From assembly GCF_008017805.1 (NCBI RefSeq), contig NZ_VRTT01000026.1:24414-88413 (forward strand): a stretch of DNA of 64,000 nt, in the 5' to 3' direction. The notes under the pieces are model-generated. The model ran no database searches and was not told where the DNA came from. It was given only the letters and a program-made list of their open reading frames with translations. The position numbers and the translations under genes are program-made. Below, piece after piece: positions 17,658 to 27,500 of this stretch; position 1 is the first letter of the stretch, and every line of letters begins with the position of its first letter. Source of the DNA: Paenibacillus sp. N3.4. Lineage in GTDB: Bacteria > Bacillota > Bacilli > Paenibacillales > NBRC-103111.

Positions 17658-19505
17658 ATGAAAGGGTGGATTATTCTGTCATATCGTCAACGTTTATCTC
17701 TTTTAATCACAATAGACTCTGTCATCGTGTTAACTTCCATTTGCTTTAGTTACTTTTTATTAAGTGCTAACTTCCGTGTTCTCTCTTTTCCATTGGTTGT
17801 TAGTTCAATAACCTTGCTGCTTAGTCATCATATCTTTTCGTTCATTTATAAGCTTTATAAGAAAGCATGGGAGCATGCAAGCATCACCGAGCTGTTGTTT
17901 ATTTTTAAAGCGATCACTTTCTCGATGATTACGGTTGCTTTTGTTCAGCAAATCATTGTCCATGATATTTACTTTCGATTGTTGGCAGTGACATGGATGT
18001 TGTATTTGTTATTAATTGGAGGCTCTCGTTTCTGCTGGAGACTCATTGTTACTACCTATATGAATAAGGCCTTGAATAAAAAAAGATCGTTGATTGTTGG
18101 TGCAGGCTCAGCTGGGACGATGGTCGCGAGACAATTAATTAAAAGTAATGATGCTGAATTCGTTCCTGTCGTCTTCATCGATGACAATGTAAACATTCAC
18201 GGCCTGCACATACTAGGCATACCCGTATATGGCGGGGTTGAGCAAATCGAAAAAGCAGTGAAAGAGCTAAACATCGACAATATTATTATCGCTATTCCAT
18301 CCTTGGGGAAAAAAGAATTAAACCTTATTTTCCAAGAATGCTCGAAAACAAAAGCAAGGACGCAAACTCTTCCCATGTTGGAGGATTTGGTATCAGGAAA
18401 GCTGTCAGTGAATCATTTCATGGATGTGCAGGTCGAAGATTTGCTGGGCCGTCAACCCATTGAGCTGGATATTGAAAGTATTTCAGAATATATCACGGGC
18501 AAGGTGGTTTTGGTTACGGGTGCCGGTGGTTCAATTGGCTCCGAAGTTTGTCGTCAGGTGACGAAGTTTAACCCTCAGAAGTTAATTTTGTTAGGTCACG
18601 GCGAGAACAGCATTTACAGTATCGAGATGGAATTAAAAGACTCCAACGAGCATACAGAGATTGAATTCATAACAGAAATAGCGGATGTACAGGATGTCAA
18701 AAAAATGATGTCGATTATGAATAAATACCAGCCGAATGTCGTTTACCACGCCGCTGCGCATAAACATGTGCCTCTCATGGAAAGAAATCCAGAAGAAGCC
18801 TTTAAGAACAATGTCATCGGTACGATGAATGTGGCCATGGCAGCAAATCAATACGAGGTCGATACATTCGTTATGATCTCTACAGATAAAGCTGTCAATC
18901 CGACTAGTGTGATGGGCGCGACTAAACGCATGGCCGAAATGATCATTCAAGATATGGATAAAACGAGTAAGACGAAGTTCGTTGCTGTACGTTTCGGTAA
19001 TGTGTTGGGGAGCCGTGGCAGCGTAATTCCTCGATTTAAGCAGCAAATTGTCAAAGGCGGTCCAGTATCTGTTACTCATCCCGATATGATTCGTTATTTT
19101 ATGACGATTCCAGAAGCCTCCAGATTAGTTATCCAAGCTGGTTCATTAGCTAGAGGCGGGGAGATTTTTGTTCTAGATATGGGAGAGCCTGTGAAAATTG
19201 TGGATCTGGCTAAGAATCTAATAAAGCTTTCAGGAAACTCACTAGAAGATATTGGAATTGAATTTACCGGTATGAGACCGGGAGAGAAGTTGTTTGAAGA
19301 GTTGTTAAAAGCAGATGAAATAGATGGAAAGCAGATATTTCCGAAAATTTATATTGGCAAAACGGCGAATCTGTATATGGAAGAAATTAAAGAAATGATC
19401 TCTACATACGCTACGTTGGATAAAGAAAGTCTGAGAACACAATTATTGGATTTAGCAAATAGCAAAGTCATACCGATTCCGAAAAATCTAGTCTCGATTG
19501 GCTAA
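17658..19505 (+). CDS. UDP-GlcNAc 4,6-dehydratase-like (PglF/EpsC/CapD type)
   Basis: This 615-residue membrane dehydratase has four N-terminal helices (about residues 8-125), a first Rossmann-like domain (SLIVGAGSAGTMVARQL near 145) and a catalytic SDR domain with GxxGxxG as VTGAGGSIGSE near 287. PglF-like enzymes convert UDP-GlcNAc to the 4-keto-6-deoxy sugar, the first step to UDP-bacillosamine. Its partners are the aminotransferase at 28202 and acetyltransferase at 27501. The start is uncertain: no ribosome binding site precedes ATG 17658, while AAAGGGTGG at 17661-17669 is well placed for a non-ATG start near CTG 17676, giving the family-typical SYRQRL opening. Confidence 0.9.
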   Translation: MKGWIILSYRQRLSLLITIDSVIVLTSICFSYFLLSANFRVLSFPLVVSSITLLLSHHIFSFIYKLYKKAWEHASITELLFIFKAITFSMITVAFVQQIIVHDIYFRLLAVTWMLYLLLIGGSRFCWRLIVTTYMNKALNKKRSLIVGAGSAGTMVARQLIKSNDAEFVPVVFIDDNVNIHGLHILGIPVYGGVEQIEKAVKELNIDNIIIAIPSLGKKELNLIFQECSKTKARTQTLPMLEDLVSGKLSVNHFMDVQVEDLLGRQPIELDIESISEYITGKVVLVTGAGGSIGSEVCRQVTKFNPQKLILLGHGENSIYSIEMELKDSNEHTEIEFITEIADVQDVKKMMSIMNKYQPNVVYHAAAHKHVPLMERNPEEAFKNNVIGTMNVAMAANQYEVDTFVMISTDKAVNPTSVMGATKRMAEMIIQDMDKTSKTKFVAVRFGNVLGSRGSVIPRFKQQIVKGGPVSVTHPDMIRYFMTIPEASRLVIQAGSLARGGEIFVLDMGEPVKIVDLAKNLIKLSGNSLEDIGIEFTGMRPGEKLFEELLKADEIDGKQIFPKIYIGKTANLYMEEIKEMISTYATLDKESLRTQLLDLANSKVIPIPKNLVSIG

Positions 19506-19520
19506 AAGGAGCAAACCATC

Positions 19521-20395
19521 ATGAAAGTAAGGAAAGCGATCATTCCCGCAGCAGGTCTAGGTACAAGATTCTTGCCTGCTACCAAGGCTATGCCCAAAGA
19601 AATGCTGCCCATCGTCGATAAACCCACCATTCAATTCATCGTTGAAGAAGCGATCGAGTCGGGAATCGAAGACATTATTATTGTGACCGGTAAAGGGAAA
19701 AGAGCGATCGAGGATCATTTTGATAATTGCTTTGAGCTCGAACAAAATTTGTTTGAGAAACAAAAGTTCGAGTTATTAACGGAAGTTCAAAAATCGTCCA
19801 GAGTAGAAATCCATTATATCCGTCAAAAGGAACCTAAGGGTCTGGGACACGCTATCTGGTGCGCACGCAAGTTCATCGGTGATGAACGTTTGCGGTACTC
19901 CTCGGCGACGATATTGTTCGGGCGGATACGCCTTGCTTAAAGCAAATGATCAATCAATATGAACAGCGTGAAGCCTCCATTATTGGTGTACAGCATGTAT
20001 CGGTTGATGAGGTGTCTCGATACGGAATTGTTGATGGTATGGAAATCAACAAGCGTCTCTTTAGCGTTAATCACTTAGTGGAGAAGCCGAAGAAAGAGGA
20101 TGCACCCTCGAACCTTGCAATCATGGGCCGCTATATTTTAACACCTAGGATTTTTGAGATCCTTAGTCATCTAGAACCGGGATCCGGTGGGGAAATCCAG
20201 CTTACGGATGCTATTGCTGAGTTAAATCGTCTTGAATCTGTGTATGCGTACGAATTTGAAGGCAAACGATTCGATGTGGGCGAGAAATTAGGTTTTATAC
20301 AAACATCCATCGATTACGCGCTCCAGCGTGAGGATTTAAAATACGAGCTGTTGAAATACCTCTCTTCGATCTTGGAGAAGGAACTCATTAAGTAG
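19521..20395 (+). pseudogene. galU: UTP-glucose-1-phosphate uridylyltransferase, broken by one frameshift
   Basis: The N-terminal frame (19521-19940) has the GalU signature [19 protein letters not shown]. It runs out of frame after GDE near residue 122. The rest continues in another frame to 20395, with VEKPKKEDAPSNLAIMGRYI and GEIQLTDAI. Adding one C after 19887 (reading GAT GAA CCG TTT) restores [17 protein letters not shown] and a normal length of about 292 residues. The enzyme makes UDP-glucose, which feeds galE and the EPS enzymes. Either a one-base assembly error or a recent null mutation explains this. Confidence 0.88.
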
Positions 20396-20404
20396 GGGAT
20401 GCAG

Positions 20405-21558
20405 ATGCTTAAGAAAGTGTTATTTTGTGCAACGGTCGATTATCACTTTAATGCCTTCCATGTTCCTTATATGAAATGGTTCAAAGAGCAGGGATGGGAA
20501 GTCCATATTGCTGCGAACGGGAATATGGAGCTTCCGTATGTCGACAAGAAGTATAACGTTCCCATCCAAAGATCTCCGTTCCAGCAAGCCAACTTAAAAG
20601 CTTACTCGCAATTAAAGTCAATCATCCATGAGAATCACTATGATATCATCCATTGTCATACCCCGATGGGGGGCGTGCTGGCGCGCTTGGCAGCACGAAA
20701 AGCGAGGAAGAAGGGAACGAAGGTCATCTACACCGCGCATGGCTTTCACTTTGCAAAGGAGCGCCTCTCGTTCATTGGCTGGTGTATTATCCGTTAGAGA
20801 AATTGCTTTCCTATCTAACCGATTGCTTAATAACGATTAATGAGGAGGACTACCAGCTAGCTGTTAATCACCGATTCCGGGCAAGTCGAGTTGAACTTGT
20901 TCACGGCGTTGGTGTGAATACAGAACGGTTTAAACCAGTGGAAAACTCCTATAAGCGTGAATTAAAGCAGGCAAACGGTTATCAACCGGATGACATTCTT
21001 CTCTTCTATGCAGCTGAGTTTAATGCCAATAAGAATCAACAAATGCTCATTCATGCCTTAGCTTCGGCCAAAGAGGATGTACCTAATGTCAAGCTTCTGC
21101 TTGCCGGTGAAGGGGCATTGAAAGAACAATGCCGTGATCTAGCCGAACAATTACATATAGCCGATCAGATCGAATTTCTGGGGTACCGCAATGATATCGA
21201 CCAACTATTGCAGATGTGTGATGTTGCCGTAGCTTCGAGCCTTCGTGAAGGGCTTCCGGTGAATCTAATGGAGGCTATGGCTAGTGGACTTCCAATCATC
21301 GCAAGTGAAAACCGAGGGCATAATGAGTTGGTTCACAACGAGCAGAATGGCTGGCTTATCGTTCCTAATGATCAAGCAGCCATGGCAGAGAGAATCAAGC
21401 TGGTTGCTCATAACCAGGAATTAAGAATGAAGCTGGGGAAGAGCGGCCGAGAATTGATTGAAAGTCGATACGCCATTCATCAGGTATTAGAAGAAAAGAG
21501 CAGGATATATTCCCTATTTATGGACGAAAAGGTGGAAGTCATGTGGGCGATCCAATAA
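20405..21558 (+). pseudogene. Glycosyltransferase family 4 (EpsD-like), broken by one frameshift
   Basis: The 5' frame reads KKVLFCATVDYHFNAFHVPY to YTAHGFHF, then shifts at about 20751. The other frame continues CKGAPLVHWLVYYPLEK to 21558, with ASSLREGLPVNLMEAMASGL as the donor site. One extra T in the TTT run at 20750-20752 rejoins them as GFHFCKGAPL. The whole would be a GT4 of about 385 residues resembling B. subtilis EpsD. ATG 20405 is preferred over 20399 because GGGG at 20395-20398 is better spaced. It overlaps the next gene. Confidence 0.85.
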
Positions 21559-22652
21559 GAATTCTACATGTTGTCGTGAATATGAACCGAGGTGGAGCAG
21601 AAACACTCCTTATGAATCTATATCGGAATATGGATCGAACCAAGGTCCAATTCGACTTCCTAACCTGTAAAGCAGGAGCCTATGATGCTGAGATTATGGG
21701 GATGGGGGGAACCCTTCATCGGATTCCCTATGTTTCGGATATTGGTCATGCGAAATATATCCAAGCGTTAGATCAATTTTTTGCAGCCAATCCCAATTAC
21801 AAGATCGTGCATGCCCATATGGATAAAATGAGTGGATTCGTACTGCGTTCCGCCAAAAAAGCGGGTGCTCCCATACGAATTGCGCATAGTCATAATACGA
21901 GCAGTGAGGGCGGAGCCGCTGCCAGGCTCTATAAGTGGGTAGCCGGCACCTTCATAACGTCTTGTGCAACGCACTTTGTGGCTTGTTCCACGAAAGCAGC
22001 CGAATGGCTATTTCACAAAAAAGAGAAGAATGCGATGATCCTCAAAAATGGCATCGAGAGTGATAAATTTGCGTTCTCGCCAGAGGTTAGAGAGCAAGTT
22101 AGACGGGAATTGAAGCTCTCACAGGATTGTTACGTAGTCGGACATGTGGGGAGATTCGCTCATCAGAAAAATCATGATTTTCTGATTGATATATTTGCCC
22201 AATTGAATCGAGAAAGACCGGATACGGTGTTGGTCCTTGCAGGAGACGGACCACTGCGAGCGGTCATCGAGAAGAAAGTGAAAGCTTATCTCTTGCAGGA
22301 CAAGGTAAGATTCCTCGGGGTCCGCAGTGATATTACGCGATTGCTTCAAGCCTTTGATCTGTTCGTATTTCCTTCCTTGCATGAGGGACTGCCTGTCACA
22401 CTCATCGAGGCGCAAGGTGCGGGTCTGCCTTGTCTCATATCGGATGAAATCACCCAGGAAGTGGATATGGATATTCATTTGGTAGAGCGGCTGCCGCTGA
22501 ATGACAAGCAGGTTTGGATTGACAGAATGAAGCAAATCATTGAAGGAAATTTAACACGTCAGATCCCGGCGTTATCGTTATCGAACAAGGGCTACGACAT
22601 TAAGAATACAGCCGCTTGGACAGAGGGTTTTTATTTAGGCATATTGAGGTGA
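21543..22652 (+). CDS. Glycosyltransferase family 4 (EpsF-like)
   Basis: This 369-residue GT-B enzyme opens with IRILHVVVNMNRGGAETLLM, the classic EpsF/CapM N-terminus. It has GHVGRFAHQKNHDFLIDIF in the second domain and FVFPSLHEGLPVTLIEAQGA as the donor-binding E-x7-E region near residue 285. It begins with GTG inside the last codons of the preceding glycosyltransferase, so the two are coupled. Confidence 0.93.
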   Translation: MGDPIRILHVVVNMNRGGAETLLMNLYRNMDRTKVQFDFLTCKAGAYDAEIMGMGGTLHRIPYVSDIGHAKYIQALDQFFAANPNYKIVHAHMDKMSGFVLRSAKKAGAPIRIAHSHNTSSEGGAAARLYKWVAGTFITSCATHFVACSTKAAEWLFHKKEKNAMILKNGIESDKFAFSPEVREQVRRELKLSQDCYVVGHVGRFAHQKNHDFLIDIFAQLNRERPDTVLVLAGDGPLRAVIEKKVKAYLLQDKVRFLGVRSDITRLLQAFDLFVFPSLHEGLPVTLIEAQGAGLPCLISDEITQEVDMDIHLVERLPLNDKQVWIDRMKQIIEGNLTRQIPALSLSNKGYDIKNTAAWTEGFYLGILR

Positions 22653-22656
22653 TCGC

Positions 22657-23541
22657 ATGAAGAAGCTTACCGTGTTTACACCGACCTATAACAGAGCCTA
22701 TTGTCTGGTTCATTGTTATGAAAGTCTTAAACGGCAGACCTCCAAAGACTTCATCTGGTTAATTATTGATGATGGCTCAACGGACAATACCGATGAGCTG
22801 GTGGCGGGCTGGATCGCAGAGAATGAGATGATGATCCGTTATCATTATCAGGATAATCAGGGGATGCATGGAGCCCATAATACCGCTTATCAGCTCATCG
22901 ACACGGAATTAAATGTATGCATTGATTCCGATGATTATATGCCGGATAACGCAGTAGAACAAATAAATGCTTTTTGGGAAAGCCATGGAAGCGATCAGGT
23001 AAGTGGAATCATTGGACTCGATGCTTTCACAGATGGGCGAATCATTGGTTCAAGGCTGCCTGAAGAGCTTGAAAGCTCAACACTTTTTGAGTTATACAGC
23101 AAGCATCGTGTGACTGGTGATAAGAAGCTGGTGTATCGAACCGAGCTAACTCGGGACTATCCCTATCCCATTTTTGAGAATGAGAAGTATGTTGGCTTGG
23201 CCTATAAGTATTATAAGCTGGATCAATCGTATGAACTACTGCTGATGAATGAAGTGCTTTGCTGTGTGGAGTATTTACCCGATGGCTCCTCCATGAATAT
23301 GTTGAAGCAGTATCGCAAGAACCCAAAGGGATTCGCCTTTTACAGGAAAGAGCTCATGAAGCTTCCCTTCGCAAGTTTATTCTTCAAATTCAGGCAATCC
23401 ATCCACTACGTCTCCAGCAGCATGACTTCTGGAAATCGAAGGTTTATGAAGGAAACACCGGCCAAAATGTTAACTTTTCTAGCTATTCCACTTGGGGTCA
23501 TCCTCTATTGGTACATGATTAGAAAAACAAGAATCTCGTAG
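22657..23541 (+). CDS. Glycosyltransferase family 2 (EpsE-like)
   Basis: This 294-residue GT-A enzyme starts LTVFTPTYNRAYCLVHCYESL, has IIDDGSTDNTDELV and the DXD site as CIDSDDYMPDNAV near residue 90, with the acceptor-region GMHGAHNTAY block. It ends in a short hydrophobic segment (LTFLAIPLGVILYWYMI) that could anchor it at the membrane. It lies 4 bp after the GT4 gene. Specificity is not readable. Confidence 0.92.
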   Translation: MKKLTVFTPTYNRAYCLVHCYESLKRQTSKDFIWLIIDDGSTDNTDELVAGWIAENEMMIRYHYQDNQGMHGAHNTAYQLIDTELNVCIDSDDYMPDNAVEQINAFWESHGSDQVSGIIGLDAFTDGRIIGSRLPEELESSTLFELYSKHRVTGDKKLVYRTELTRDYPYPIFENEKYVGLAYKYYKLDQSYELLLMNEVLCCVEYLPDGSSMNMLKQYRKNPKGFAFYRKELMKLPFASLFFKFRQSIHYVSSSMTSGNRRFMKETPAKMLTFLAIPLGVILYWYMIRKTRIS

Positions 23542-23562
23542 GTACTCGAAAGGAATGTCACA

Positions 23563-24636
23563 ATGGCTATCTTATGGGTTAATCTGGTTGTCGTCTATAT
23601 TGCATCGTTCTTTTCAAGGTATTTGGCCAAACCTGTGACAACCGGCTCTGGACCCTTGTTGATAAAGCCTAATAAATGGATGGCCGCCATTGTCATGGCT
23701 ACATTTGTCATCATAGCCGGGCTTCGTAATAACATAGGCGATACGTTCTTTTATATGTATGCTTACAAACTTAATGATTTCACATGGGAACAGGTTAGGG
23801 CAGAAAAGGATATTGGCTTTGGCATCCTGCAAATGGTCTTGAAATCATTCACGGGTGACCCTCAATTATTAATCTTCTTAACTGCGTTAGTGACCAATGT
23901 GCTTATTGTCTATGTGTTATACAAGTATTCAAAGTTATTTGAAGTGAGCATCTATGTCTATATCACATCAGGGCTTTACATTGTTTCGATGAACGGTGTT
24001 CGCCAGTTTCTGGCATCTGCCATTGTATTTGCGGCTACCAAGTATTTATTTGCGGGAAGTTGGCAAAAGTATTTCCTTGTAGTTGCCTTCGCTTCTACAT
24101 TTCATGAGAGTGCCTTAATCCTCATTCCCATTTATTTCATTGTTCGAAGAAGGGCATGGGAGGCCTCGACATTCGTACTCCTTTTCGTGGCTGTCATTAT
24201 AATCCTGGGATACAACGTGTTATCGGATGCCATATTCTCCGCTATTGCAGACACGCATTACAGTGAGTATAAAAACTTTCAAGAAGGCGGAGCTAATGTC
24301 ATTCGAGTAGCCGTGGGTGCCGTCCCTCTCCTATTTGCTTATTTGGGAAGACATAAACTAAGAGAGCTATTTCCGCAAAGTGATTACATTGTCAATATGT
24401 CCTTATTGAATTTTGTGATCATGGCTGTCGCGACGCAAAATTGGATTTTCGCAAGGTTTTCGATCTACTTTGGCTTATATAATGTCCTCCTCATGTCATG
24501 GGTGATTAGTTTATTTGTCAAAAGAGAGCAGAAACTGATTTACTACGCGGTTCTTGGCTTTTATATGGTGTATTTCTACTACGAGAATGTAGTGACCTTA
24601 AATATTATTTACAAAAGCGATTACTTGAGGTTTTGA
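23563..24636 (+). CDS. EpsG-family polysaccharide polymerase-like membrane protein
   Basis: This 357-residue protein has about ten hydrophobic helices. The stretch IAGLRNNIGDTFFYMYAYK and the later MNGVRQFLASAIVFAATKYL are hallmarks of the EpsG family, proposed Wzy-like polymerases that join flipped repeat units outside the membrane. With the flippase at 6703 it would complete a Wzx/Wzy-type pathway. The flippase lies in the other EPS block, which suggests that the two blocks work together. Confidence 0.85.
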   Translation: MAILWVNLVVVYIASFFSRYLAKPVTTGSGPLLIKPNKWMAAIVMATFVIIAGLRNNIGDTFFYMYAYKLNDFTWEQVRAEKDIGFGILQMVLKSFTGDPQLLIFLTALVTNVLIVYVLYKYSKLFEVSIYVYITSGLYIVSMNGVRQFLASAIVFAATKYLFAGSWQKYFLVVAFASTFHESALILIPIYFIVRRRAWEASTFVLLFVAVIIILGYNVLSDAIFSAIADTHYSEYKNFQEGGANVIRVAVGAVPLLFAYLGRHKLRELFPQSDYIVNMSLLNFVIMAVATQNWIFARFSIYFGLYNVLLMSWVISLFVKREQKLIYYAVLGFYMVYFYYENVVTLNIIYKSDYLRF

Positions 24637-24651
24637 AAAGGGGGTTAGAGG

Positions 24652-25695
24652 ATGGCTGTTCTTGTAACCGGTGGGGCTGGTTATATTGGAAGTCACACCT
24701 GTTTGGAATTATTAAATGCGGGTTATGAGATCGTGGTGGTAGACAATCTTGCAAATAGCAGCACGGAATCGCTAAAGCGGGTACAGGAGCTAACGGGCAA
24801 GGATTTCACGTTCTATCAGACGGACCTCTTGGACCAAGAAGCGATGGAAGTCGTGTTTAAGCAAAATAAGATAGACGCCGTTATTCATTTGGCCGGGTTC
24901 AAGTCCGTAGGGGAATCCGTTCGGCTGCCACTTCGCTACTATCATAATAATATGACGGGCACGCTCGTGCTCTGCCAGCTTATGCAGGAGCATGCGGTTA
25001 AAAACATCGTATTCAGCTCTTCCGCTACGGTATACGGGATGTCGGACAGCGTACCGATTTCCGAAGATTTCCCGCTTAGCGCAACGAACGCTTATGGGAG
25101 AACGAAGCTAATGATTGAAGAGATGATGAAGGATCTGTACGAATCGGATCCGGAGTGGAGCATCGCCCTACTGCGTTATTTTAACCCGATTGGTGCTCAT
25201 AGTAGTGGAAAGCTAGGCGAGGATCCCAATGGGATACCGAATAATCTAATGCCTTATATCACACAAGTGGCAGCCGGTGGGTTAAACGAACTGCACATTT
25301 ATGGAAGCGACTATCCAACACGGGATGGCACTGGCGTAAGGGATTATATCCATGTTGTGGATTTGGCTCGAGGGCACTTGAAGGCACTGGAGAAGGTCGT
25401 GTCTTCTAAGGGGATAGAAGCATATAACCTTGGGACTGGGCGTGGCTATAGCGTGATGGAGATGATTGCATCCTTCGAGAAAGTAACCGGTCAACGTATC
25501 TCGTATCGGATTACGGATCGTAGACCAGGGGATATCGGCGTCTGTTATTCAGACCCATCCAAGGCGGAAAGGGAACTCGGCTGGGTTGCCCTAAAGGGAA
25601 TTGAAGAGATGTGCCGGGATGCGTGGCATTGGCAATCGAATAATCCGCAAGGGTATCAGAAGGAGAAGCCTATTCTCTTTACGGGTATTTCTTAA
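24652..25695 (+). CDS. galE: UDP-glucose 4-epimerase
   Basis: This 347-residue SDR enzyme has the NAD motif VTGGAGYIGSHTCLE at residues 4-18, the Ser in FSSSATVYG and the YxxxK catalytic pair in NAYGRTK. RYFNPIGAHSSGKLGEDP is the GalE substrate loop. It interconverts UDP-glucose and UDP-galactose (possibly the N-acetyl forms) for EPS synthesis. An AGGGGGTTAGAGG site precedes the ATG. It works downstream of GalU in the same block. Confidence 0.96.
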   Translation: MAVLVTGGAGYIGSHTCLELLNAGYEIVVVDNLANSSTESLKRVQELTGKDFTFYQTDLLDQEAMEVVFKQNKIDAVIHLAGFKSVGESVRLPLRYYHNNMTGTLVLCQLMQEHAVKNIVFSSSATVYGMSDSVPISEDFPLSATNAYGRTKLMIEEMMKDLYESDPEWSIALLRYFNPIGAHSSGKLGEDPNGIPNNLMPYITQVAAGGLNELHIYGSDYPTRDGTGVRDYIHVVDLARGHLKALEKVVSSKGIEAYNLGTGRGYSVMEMIASFEKVTGQRISYRITDRRPGDIGVCYSDPSKAERELGWVALKGIEEMCRDAWHWQSNNPQGYQKEKPILFTGIS

Positions 25696-25751
25696 TATCT
25701 AAGTGAGCCTGTATGCACCATACATAATTAATAGATAATGAGGTCTTATTC

Positions 25752-25913
25752 ATGGATATATCTGCACTGACAAACCAACAGATGAAAGAAATTGTCATTG
25801 ACGTATACAGGATCGGCAAGGATTCGGAACATCTTGAGGCCAAAGAGCTAATTGAAGAAATTAAAAGACAGATTATTTTGGTCCTAAGGGAGGAAATGAC
25901 TTGCCAATCCTAA
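25752..25913 (+). CDS. Small helical protein of unknown function, 53 residues
   Basis: A short frame, MDISALTNQQMKEIVIDVY onwards, ends at TAA 25911-25913. It has a GAGGT site 7 bp before the ATG (25740-25744), high Lys/Glu content and a predicted amphipathic helix throughout. Its last 13 bases overlap the next gene, whose AAGGGAGG ribosome binding site lies inside it; this is typical of coupled operon genes. I do not recognise a family. Confidence 0.55.
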   Translation: MDISALTNQQMKEIVIDVYRIGKDSEHLEAKELIEEIKRQIILVLREEMTCQS

Positions 25914-26866
25914 AAAGCAAGTCTTTGCAGAAATTCTCGAATTTGCTCTCTCTCATGCAGAAAGGAATGGTTGCCCAGATTTGGTCCATTAAGGTTTTTC
26001 AATCCGAACATATGATTTCGAACTCCTGCATGGAAACCAATTTGGATACGCCCTCTCTGCAAGCCTCGGATGTCAGTGATGTGCATGCCGAATTTGTAGC
26101 GGATCCTTTTATTATCAAATATAAGTTGAAGTTCTACTTATTTTTTGAAGTCTTTAACAAAGGATCAGGACGGGGTGAAATTGGGTTGGCCATCAGTGAT
26201 GACGGAGCTAAGTGGGAATACCAGCAGGTTGTGCTGCGTGAAGGCTTTCATTTGTCTTACCCACAGGTGTTTGTCATCGAGGATGACGTCTATATGCTGC
26301 CTGAGACCGCAGGAGCTGGGCGTGTATTGTTATACAAGGCCAAACAATTTCCGTTCCAATGGGAAGTCGTTTCCGAGTTATTCGAAGGAAACTTCTTGGA
26401 TCCTTCCATTGTGAAGTATGAAGACAAATGGTGGATCTTTGCCGGTTCGGAAGGAGGCAATCTTCATTTATTCCACGCAGGCGATTTGTTGGGTCCATGG
26501 ATGGAGCATCCTCAAAGCCCAATCATTACGAATGATAAGAGGATTACAAGACCAGGGGGACGACTCGTTGCAATGGGAAGTCATCTGTATCGCTATACAC
26601 AAGATGGTTCTCAATACTATGGAAATTCTGTGCGCGTATTCAAAATAAATACACTGTCCGAATTCGAGTATGCGGATGAGGAAGTGTCACTCGTATTACG
26701 AGGCACGAATAAAGAAAGAGACTGGCGGAAAGACGGCATGCATCATATTGACCAACTCATGATTAGCGATAATGAATGGCTGGTAGCCGTAGACGGCCAG
26801 AGGACGAAGAGATGGAACTATTTTGCATGGAAGCTCGATCGTATTAAATCAAAGATGTTTAGTTAA
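25901..26866 (+). CDS. GH43-like/GINT1 N-terminal-type beta-propeller protein
   Basis: This 321-residue protein has the repeated motifs of a five-bladed propeller: [56 protein letters not shown] and ITRPGGRLV. They match the bacterial proteins related to the N-terminal domain of glucosamine inositolphosphorylceramide transferase and to the GH43 fold. These are often found in capsule loci. Whether it hydrolyses or transfers sugar, or only binds it, is unknown. TTG start 7 bp after AAGGGAGG. Confidence 0.8.
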   Translation: MPILKSKSLQKFSNLLSLMQKGMVAQIWSIKVFQSEHMISNSCMETNLDTPSLQASDVSDVHAEFVADPFIIKYKLKFYLFFEVFNKGSGRGEIGLAISDDGAKWEYQQVVLREGFHLSYPQVFVIEDDVYMLPETAGAGRVLLYKAKQFPFQWEVVSELFEGNFLDPSIVKYEDKWWIFAGSEGGNLHLFHAGDLLGPWMEHPQSPIITNDKRITRPGGRLVAMGSHLYRYTQDGSQYYGNSVRVFKINTLSEFEYADEEVSLVLRGTNKERDWRKDGMHHIDQLMISDNEWLVAVDGQRTKRWNYFAWKLDRIKSKMFS

Positions 26867-26888
26867 GATCAGTAGGAGAAGAGAGCAT

Positions 26889-27485
26889 ATGAAGCGATTA
26901 TTTGATTTGTTGATAGCGATTCCTTGCTTCGTCTTATTTCTCCCGATTATCGGGATAGTCGCTATTCTGGTTAGGCTTAAATTGGGATCACCTGTTATTT
27001 TCAAACAACAGAGACCTGGGTTACATGGGAAGCCTATTCAACTGTATAAGTTCCGAAGCATGACGGATGAACGAGACCACGAAGGAAAATTGCTGCCTGA
27101 TTCAGTAAGACTAACCTCATTCGGCAGGTTGCTCAGGAAGTTTAGTCTAGATGAGCTCCTGCAGCTGGTTAATGTTATTCAAGGGGATTTGAGCTTGGTA
27201 GGGCCAAGACCACTGTTGATGGATTACTTACCTCTTTACTCGAAAGAGCAGGCCAAACGTCATCTTGTCAGGCCAGGCATTACCGGATGGGCTCAAGTCA
27301 ACGGCAGGAACGAAATCTCCTGGGAAGACAAATTTAAGCTGGATGTCTGGTATGTGGAAAATCAAAACTTTCTTCTTGATTTGAGAATCCTCGCCTTAAC
27401 GGTTGTTAAGGTTTTGAGGTCTGATGGGATCAGTCACGGGAATCATGTGACGATGGAGAAATTTTCGGGTTCGAACCTCTCATGA
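26889..27485 (+). CDS. Initiating phosphoglycosyl transferase (PglC/EpsL-like)
   Basis: This 198-residue monotopic enzyme has one N-terminal re-entrant helix ([20 protein letters not shown]), then [40 protein letters not shown] and [14 protein letters not shown]: the full bacterial sugar transferase signature with the Asp-Glu catalytic pair in FSLDELLQ. It moves a sugar phosphate, probably bacillosamine-like, onto undecaprenyl phosphate to start the repeat unit. ATG 26889 has AGGAG 10 bp upstream and fits the family start. Confidence 0.94.
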   Translation: MKRLFDLLIAIPCFVLFLPIIGIVAILVRLKLGSPVIFKQQRPGLHGKPIQLYKFRSMTDERDHEGKLLPDSVRLTSFGRLLRKFSLDELLQLVNVIQGDLSLVGPRPLLMDYLPLYSKEQAKRHLVRPGITGWAQVNGRNEISWEDKFKLDVWYVENQNFLLDLRILALTVVKVLRSDGISHGNHVTMEKFSGSNLS

Positions 27486-27500
27486 AGGTTGTGATACAAA

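Noticed and set aside
18633..19079. Long minus-strand open frame (148 codons) inside the sugar dehydratase gene
   Set aside because: Shadow of a well-supported gene; no ribosome binding site or family pattern.
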